NCBI GenBank assembly: GCA_004794655.1
Contig: SMMW01000614.1
Span: forward strand, 1,056,501 to 1,120,500
Direction: 5' to 3'
DNA from: Marisa cornuarietis
Taxonomy: Eukaryota > Mollusca > Gastropoda > Architaenioglossa > Ampullariidae
DNA length: 64,000 nt
Both the position numbers and the translations under genes were made by a program. The notes under the pieces are model-generated. The model had not been told where the DNA came from and ran no database searches. It saw only the letters and a program-made list of their open reading frames with translations. Below, piece by piece: positions 58,001 through 64,000 of the stretch. Numbering within the stretch: position 1 is the stretch's first letter; each line of letters begins with the position of its first letter.

Positions 58001-61000
58001 GGGAAGAAAGAATGGTTAGACTTGAGCTTTAAGTCATGCCACTAACTTTAACACTTCTATTACAGATGAGTAAGCTTACCTTTTTCCAAATGTACTTGGC
58101 CACAATTTCCACAAGTACTATCTGACCATCAGGTGCTGTATGATTGTGGATGTCCAGCAGCAGAGTAATGCGCCCTTCCTCCCGACTGCAATGACAACAA
58201 ACGCAAGACTACTGATTGGACATATCTTTACAAAGATACTGAGGATAATGTTTAAACAAAATGAAACTGTTAAACTGAATTTGTTTAATTTTAATGAAGA
58301 AGTAAATATTTACATGTGCTTGCTAAAAATAAACCATATCACACATACTCAAACATAAACTTACCTTAGTATGGCAGAACGGACAGCTTCAAAGCCATTG
58401 TGCTGCTCAAAGTGGCAGACATCTGTGTGCATGGGCTGCATGTTTGTGCGTATTGGTCGTTGAAAGGCTGGATGCATTATGGCATATCCTGAAGCAGACA
58501 GAGAAGATGCTTAAAAAAAATTCCCTGTAAAACATGATACATTATCTTCTGTCTCGAAAACATCTGTTCATACATCTGAAAGCCAAAACAACTGTTCATC
58601 TGTTGTGAATAAAGAAATAGTTTATGTCAATTATTTGGGACAATAAGGATGTGACAATTTTTATTTTTATGCCCGATAACATACGATCTTCATCCCCCCA
58701 GTCTCTTGTTTGTAAGTCTTCCTACCTTCATACAGTAATGCCCTACCTTGTGTTGTGATAAGAAAGGCATAGGACTGGTCATCGTTATTGTAGTAGGTGA
58801 TATCCTGTGCAATATCCTCCATGTGTAGGTCTACACCCACCATACCAATCAGCTGCACTTTTTCTGGCTGTCCAACTGATCGGTGGAAACATGGCTGACT
58901 AATACTGAGAGTCAATGCTGGAATAAAGAAAATATTTTAATCAATACATTGTTACCATTTTCAATTCAAAATTAAGTTTATTATATCTGGTGCATATAAT
59001 GCCTGTGTAGCTAGTACCTAGTAAACAGTCAGTTGAAGAATACCAATGACCTGCTAAAGATACTGTTGCAATACCATTATATTCTACGATGACATAACAA
59101 AATGAGCAAAAAAAAAAAAAAATTTGTTGATTAAAACATGGTTTTCACCTCCATCTGCTTCGTCAATATATGGCAGTGAGAAAACAGGATCCTCCTGGGC
59201 TGTACGATTCAGTGGCAGGTAGAATCGACCAACGCTAGAGCTCAGGTCTTGTGTGGAATTGATGGCCATCATGATACCACGCTAAGCACATAAAGCCAAA
59301 GTTTCAAGATCAATTGGTATATGAGACAGTGAAGAAAAGGGCTGAGTAATTTTCATGACAAACAGCAAACGCAGCACTCACAAAGTAAAGTCACACTTTT
59401 CTGAAAGAGACAGCATGGGAGGTAAAGTCAGGAACAGTGGGTAGACAGAGGTCAGAAGCAGATAATTATCAATGACAATAAAGACACACCACCTAATTAT
59501 CAACACTGACAATAAAGACATACCACAACGGGTGTCTTCAAATGGTACTTGACATCATACTTTGCAAAATTCTGGTAGGCAATGTCTTGCAGAAAGCTCT
59601 TTTCATACATAATAGGTTTGCCATCTGAAAAAATTTCAGTTTGAAACAAATAAGAGCCACATGCCAGATCATTACAAAACATTTTAACAGATTATAATAT
59701 CATGACTTGAAACCTTTTATAAAAGCTTTGACCAAGACTCCAATAACAGAAACACCTCCATCAACTTCATAAGCTCATAGGCTATAAGGAAAATTGTGGT
59801 CACTCTCCAAAATGTCCACCATCAAAACAGCAGCAACTGAACGTTGAATATTTTGAGAAAATGTCACGGTACTTCCACTGGTACAAAAGGAAAAAAAAAA
59901 ATCCCACAAAACACTCAGCATATCAAAAAGATGACCTCCCACAAACTCACCATCTATGACAGCATAAGTGTTGATGATCACCTTGTGACCAGTGCGAGCA
60001 TTGTACCGAGACACAACATCCATGACTTCCCTGGCATCTGTTAGTGACGACAGCAGTCCACGACTTACATATAGGATCATGGCATTGTCTGCAATAACCA
60101 AAAAAACAAAACAATAAATCCTGGTTGTGAAGACACAGTCTACATGCATTGTGTGTGTGTGTGTGTGTGTGTGAGAGAGTGTGAGAGAGAGCAACTATAT
60201 GAAACTTAGCAGTACTAAACAACAACAACTCTCCTTCAACTCTAAGTACAAGTGATCTACAAGTGATATCCAGCTTATCAAACCTGAGAAAATTCTCATT
60301 ATCAGTGAAAAGACACAAACCTGCTAGCTCCTGGCCATCCAGCAGAGCATCTTCAATCATCTCAAATGCTGTCTGGAATCCCAACGAATGGTTAGTTGCT
60401 GCTGCAAAAACGATTGGAAAAACAGCTTTTAAACGATTAATAAAATCAGGCATAAATCAATATTGTTTATAAAGGCATAGTATTCAAAAACATCCTAGCA
60501 TGGTGGTCTTTTTTTATTTCAAAGCAGAACTGCAAGAAAGTTCATCTCTGTCTTTCACATTACATCTTGGTCACCATGAACCGTTTACAATTCACTGCCA
60601 CTAAAACAAACCACCAGGCTATACAACCCTTCCTCCTCGGTTTCAAAGATTTGCAAAAAGCAGTCTTTCCTGTAAACATGATGTGCTAGCTCTGAGGTGG
60701 AAAATTCTACTTACTGTCTTGCTTTTCCAGACTGTCAATGAATTTGCTGAAGTAGATTCGAGTCTCAAAAGTAGCAGGCACCAGTGCATGAGGCAAGCAT
60801 GGGTCCGATAGAGGGTATAGCGGCTTAGAGGACAGGCCTACCACACCAATCTGCTCGACAAAACCAGCACATGAAATCAGTCATCAAAAGGCTGGTACAA
60901 TACATCTGTAACTACTTAATATTAGGCATAGAAGAATAAGAGTTGAATAAAATGCCTTTTCAAATCATGACAAATATCCAAATCAAGAAGTAGGAATTAG

Positions 61001-61687
61001 GACAGAGGGAGTGTGAATCAGCCCAAGACAATAGCAGGAGCAGGGAAAGGAAGGATGGGGGAGAAAAAAAGCAAGGTTATGGTTAAAATATTAAAAATTA
61101 AACAGCATCTTAAATGGATAGAACCTCTAATTATGAAACCCCATTGGAGTTTAGGAGACATGCAGGAGAAAAACAAGTCACAAAAACTCCACAAAATAAA
61201 TATACAAGAGAAAGCTATAAAATTAATGATGGCTTAAGAAACATTACATATATGATTCAAGAGGATTAGTATAAAAGTCTTGGCCCTATGCCCACATGAA
61301 AAAGTAGATCCAACACAACACTTTATTTAGTCCTGTTCACTCCTTTAACAAGAAATCAACAAATCTGGCCTCTAGATATCCCCAGACATCAAGCTCTGGG
61401 GATCAGCTGCAGGCCTACACTAAACAGCTGAGTTTGCTGCCCACACAAGACAGAGGGTATTAAGACGTAATCAATCGAACGCAGAAGAAAAAGAAAATTC
61501 AAATTTTCCACAGAGAGAAGTGAGGGGTGGTGTAGCACTTACTCTGTCGTTATCAGAAAAAGAGGCAATCAGGTGCTTGACGATTGCCTTGGCTGTGCGC
61601 AGCTGGGTGATGCTCATGGATTTGCCATGGTCCATCATGATGACTACATGTTTCCGCTGGGGTTGTACGGTTGCCAGGAAAACATCC
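52041..61687 (-). CDS. CACHD1: CACHD1 homologue (VWA and Cache domain protein), 5' end missing
   Basis: Twenty-four exons, 5' to 3': 61543-61687, 60715-60850, 60321-60401, 59951-60088, 59524-59624, 59149-59281, 58747-58917, 58365-58488, 58080-58185, 57911-57989, 57701-57790, 56830-56972, 56184-56281, 55636-55719, 55422-55532, 55062-55184, 54652-54850, 54353-54418, 53973-54059, 53670-53785, 53399-53515, 53129-53274, 52730-52954 and 52041-52474. All phases agree, giving 1083 aa; the vertebrate protein is near 1270. The first visible exon opens the VWA domain ([17 protein letters not shown], a degenerate MIDAS). Cache-type segments follow ([36 protein letters not shown]), then a Cys-rich stretch ([10 protein letters not shown]), one membrane helix ([19 protein letters not shown]) and a cytoplasmic tail with [14 protein letters not shown]1 is alpha2delta-like and reported to modulate voltage-gated calcium channels. 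Upstream N-terminal exons were not found in 61.7-64 kb. Confidence 0.95.
60150..60190. repeat. (GT)n(GA)n microsatellite in a CACHD1 intron
   Basis: A run of GT dinucleotides passes into GA dinucleotides. Confidence 0.9.
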
Positions 61688-61795
61688 CTGTGTCACACAA
61701 GACACTTAAAGGTTAGATGACTGTGCACACAAATATTAACTTGTAATAAATGCAGTATTCTGGCTATGCTGCTGCAAGTATGCAATTATGGGTAA

Positions 61796-61913
61796 GCTTC
61801 ATACATATGTAACAGCTACCTAAGCCAGGAGCGCAGTGATTGTGATTATCAAGTTTCATACACATGTAACAGCTAGTTCACCCAGGAGCTCGTGACTGTG
61901 ATTATCAAAGTCT
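61796..61913. repeat. Imperfect tandem duplication of about 58 bp
   Basis: Two copies share CATATGTAACAGCTA / CACATGTAACAGCTA, CCAGGAGC and TGTGATTATCAA in the same order. Confidence 0.7.
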
Positions 61914-63482
61914 TCATAATAACAAAATATCCTGTTATAAAATACAACAAATGACAAACTTCTAACACATCACTCATTGAATCATTCAAGGAGTGAAATC
62001 CTAGCAAATTTTTTGTGGGAGGAGGACAGACTTACAAGTTAATCGTTTGTTAAACACCTTTCTCCCTACCTTTACACTCTTTACTCACTCACATGCGCAC
62101 ACAGTAGAAGAAGGCCCTGCCAGAGCACTACCACTGAGTAGGTTAGTCTGTGATGAGAAATGCAGACTGCAGAAGTGACTAGCTTAGTGAAGAGTCAGAC
62201 AGGAAGGGGTGTGAACAATACTTGAAGGCAAGCCCACCTACCAAAAAGGCATGACTGTCAGGAGGATAATCTAACAGTGACTGGGGGCTAGGGTGCAGGC
62301 ATGCTTTTGTGCTCTTCCCTGCCTACTGTATTCTGTTCTGCCTGACTTGTATACTTAGGGAATGCGTGTGTTGTGTACATGCAATTGTACATGATGATGT
62401 ACTCTTAGCAGCCACATAGTTGGTGTTGTCAGGCAGCAAGTTAAGTTTGGACATTCTCTGAATCTGGGATGGCTAATGCATCACATTTTTTAGCAGAAGG
62501 TAGTGTGGTTCAGGCTCGCTCTGGTTGGTGGCTGAAAAATTTCCCATCTAACTGTGCAGTAGTGATTGGTAACTGATCTCTAAGGAAATGTTTCAGGTGG
62601 CAGAAAGAAATATCTTTTTCTTAAAGTACTGTTTATTACGAACCCTCCTCTCACATAAAAAAACAATGCTTAAACAACCCCACCCCCACTTTTTAGTTTC
62701 AGAACTGAAATCGATGGTCTTTGATGCTGAACAAACACTGGAACCAAATTTAAATTCAGACCAGTGGTCCTTCCTGGTAGCAGTCTCTCTTGGACACCAC
62801 TCCTCTGCACTCATACAGCACTGGTTCTGTGGAGAATGTTACCAGTAAATTTCCATTAAATAAATATCTAATGGTCACAGAAATCCACTTAGAGAAACAG
62901 ACTGCCAAGATCTCTCTACATTATGCTGAAAACACTTTATGGAGGAAAGTTGTGCCATTCTCTCAGGAAAAATGAATCAAGCAATGTCAAAATAAGATGG
63001 ACGCCAACCAGATTCCATGATCAATCCCCATCTCTGACCTCTTTACAACTGCTAACCAAGTTCCTTTGTTGCCACCCCTTTTGGCCTTTCACAAAAAAGC
63101 ATGTGCTCATAAAGGTGCGATGTCCCTTAATTTCAAATTTGTAGGTGTTCCTAAGGTTTACTGGTTGGTTGGCTGTTATGGAATGGTAAATATTTCCATG
63201 CTAGTTGGAGGTAGATGATTTCTGGGCAGAAGGATGAGGATGCCCACACCAGAAAACCCACCAAGAACGCCCCCCTCCCCCAATCCCTTTAGAACTTTTA
63301 GGTACCCAAACCAGAAAGAGGTCAGCATTTTCACCAGCCCAAAGAAAATTAGATGTCTATGGTTCAGATCTTGTCTCGGGCATGCTGCTTTATCTCTTCT
63401 ATAGCACCTGTTTACAGGGCCAGCTGCTTGACTGTGATCTAGCCTTCGTTGCTGGCTTGGTGTAAAATCTTGAGTACAAACC

Positions 63483-63921
63483 CTACCCACTTGCAGAGAT
63501 CAGTATCCGTTTGACATCTTCCCTTGTTCTTGGTGACAAACGTGCTTCCAGACTGTTCCACTCTGCCGCTGACAAAGAACCTGGCAGACTAAACCTAAGC
63601 CAGCGTATTTTTTTTAGGTCAGCTATGCTGGTCGGTGAGGTAATAACGGAGATCTGGATCCAAGCGTGCAGTGGTCCAGCCCATCTTGTCGGATACCGGA
63701 CGCTGTCGTTCAAGCTGGTGGCCCATAAAATAAAAATGTCAGTCACTTCACTTCCTCCCCAGTTTTGCTCGGTTCTGGAACTGTGGAGAACGTGCCTGGC
63801 CCGCCCTCCACTGCCGGCGGTTCGCATTGAGCATAAGAGCTGTGTGCTGTGGAGGAAAAAGGTACATTCCAAGGGTGTACACAGGTCAACAGCAAGTCAG
63901 TTCCAACAACTTGTCTCTTAG
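63483..63921. other. GC-rich block open on both strands, unassigned
   Basis: A 130-codon minus-strand frame (63483-63872) and a 137-codon plus-strand frame (63511-63921) overlap almost completely. GC and CpG are clearly higher than in the flanks, which lowers stop-codon frequency and may explain both. Neither translation matches a family I know, nor the expected CACHD1 N-terminus. It could be a promoter-type GC island, an exon of an unknown gene or part of a repeat. Confidence 0.25.
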
Positions 63922-64000
63922 TCTGCATCCGGATGACGGAGGATAGGAAGTTGAATGTTACCTCCCTCCCTTCAAGAAAGACAAAGTATCGTGTTGCTTT

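Larger units (their letters stand above)
61688..64000. other. Presumed first visible CACHD1 intron and flank
   Basis: The CACHD1 exon at 61543-61687 begins mid-codon, so an upstream exon ending in phase 2 must exist. No sequence here resembles the expected preceding residues, so it probably lies beyond 64000. The stretch holds an imperfect tandem duplication (61796-61913) and a GC-richer block near 63483-63921 that is open on both strands. No other gene was recognised. Confidence 0.45.

Overview
The window is eukaryotic nuclear DNA, AT-rich and full of introns, with GT..AG splice sites, poly(A) signals, microsatellites and several families of degraded transposable elements. The gene content and the repeats (tRNA-derived SINEs, CR1/L2-like LINE tails, many TIR MITEs) suggest a lophotrochozoan, most likely a mollusc such as a gastropod. 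The species assignment is inference. There is no bacterial-type operon, CRISPR array, rRNA gene or functional tRNA gene.

Five protein-coding genes could be assembled exon by exon with consistent phases. (1) CCDC25, minus strand, 1-7089: seven exons, 3' end off the left edge. (2) An XK-related (XKR4/6/7/8-type) membrane protein, plus strand, 7617-10566: three coding exons, 570 aa, divergent from CCDC25 across a 0.5-kb spacer. (3) A Raver1 (PTB-binding RNA-binding protein) orthologue, plus strand, 14899-31630: 17 coding exons, 1145 aa. It has three RRMs, several PTB-interacting motifs, a very long Gly/Tyr/Ser-rich tail and the conserved Raver C-terminus. (4) A calponin/transgelin-family actin-binding protein, plus strand, 39543-46739: seven coding exons, 323 aa. 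(5) CACHD1 (VWA plus Cache, alpha2delta-like), minus strand, 52041-61687: 24 exons, 5' exons not seen. Genes 4 and 5 converge tail to tail.

Between and inside the genes lie TA-flanked MITEs (502-1337, 4806-4896, 42912-43273), a 158-bp hAT-type MITE with a perfect 8-bp target duplication (10969-11126), a 1.45-kb terminal-inverted-repeat element (43985-45438), SINE heads, LINE 3' remnants and several tandem repeats. The 31.6-39.5 kb interval carries no recognised gene but has GC-rich patches and G-rich runs.

I see no wholly new multi-gene system. The features most worth a second look are the expanded low-complexity tail of the Raver1 homologue, built largely from exons that each keep the reading frame; the 1.45-kb TIR element; an unassigned 154-codon ORF in a CCDC25 intron; and the clustered acceptors next to a CA repeat in the calponin gene. 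All exon calls come from reading the sequence by eye with no database search.
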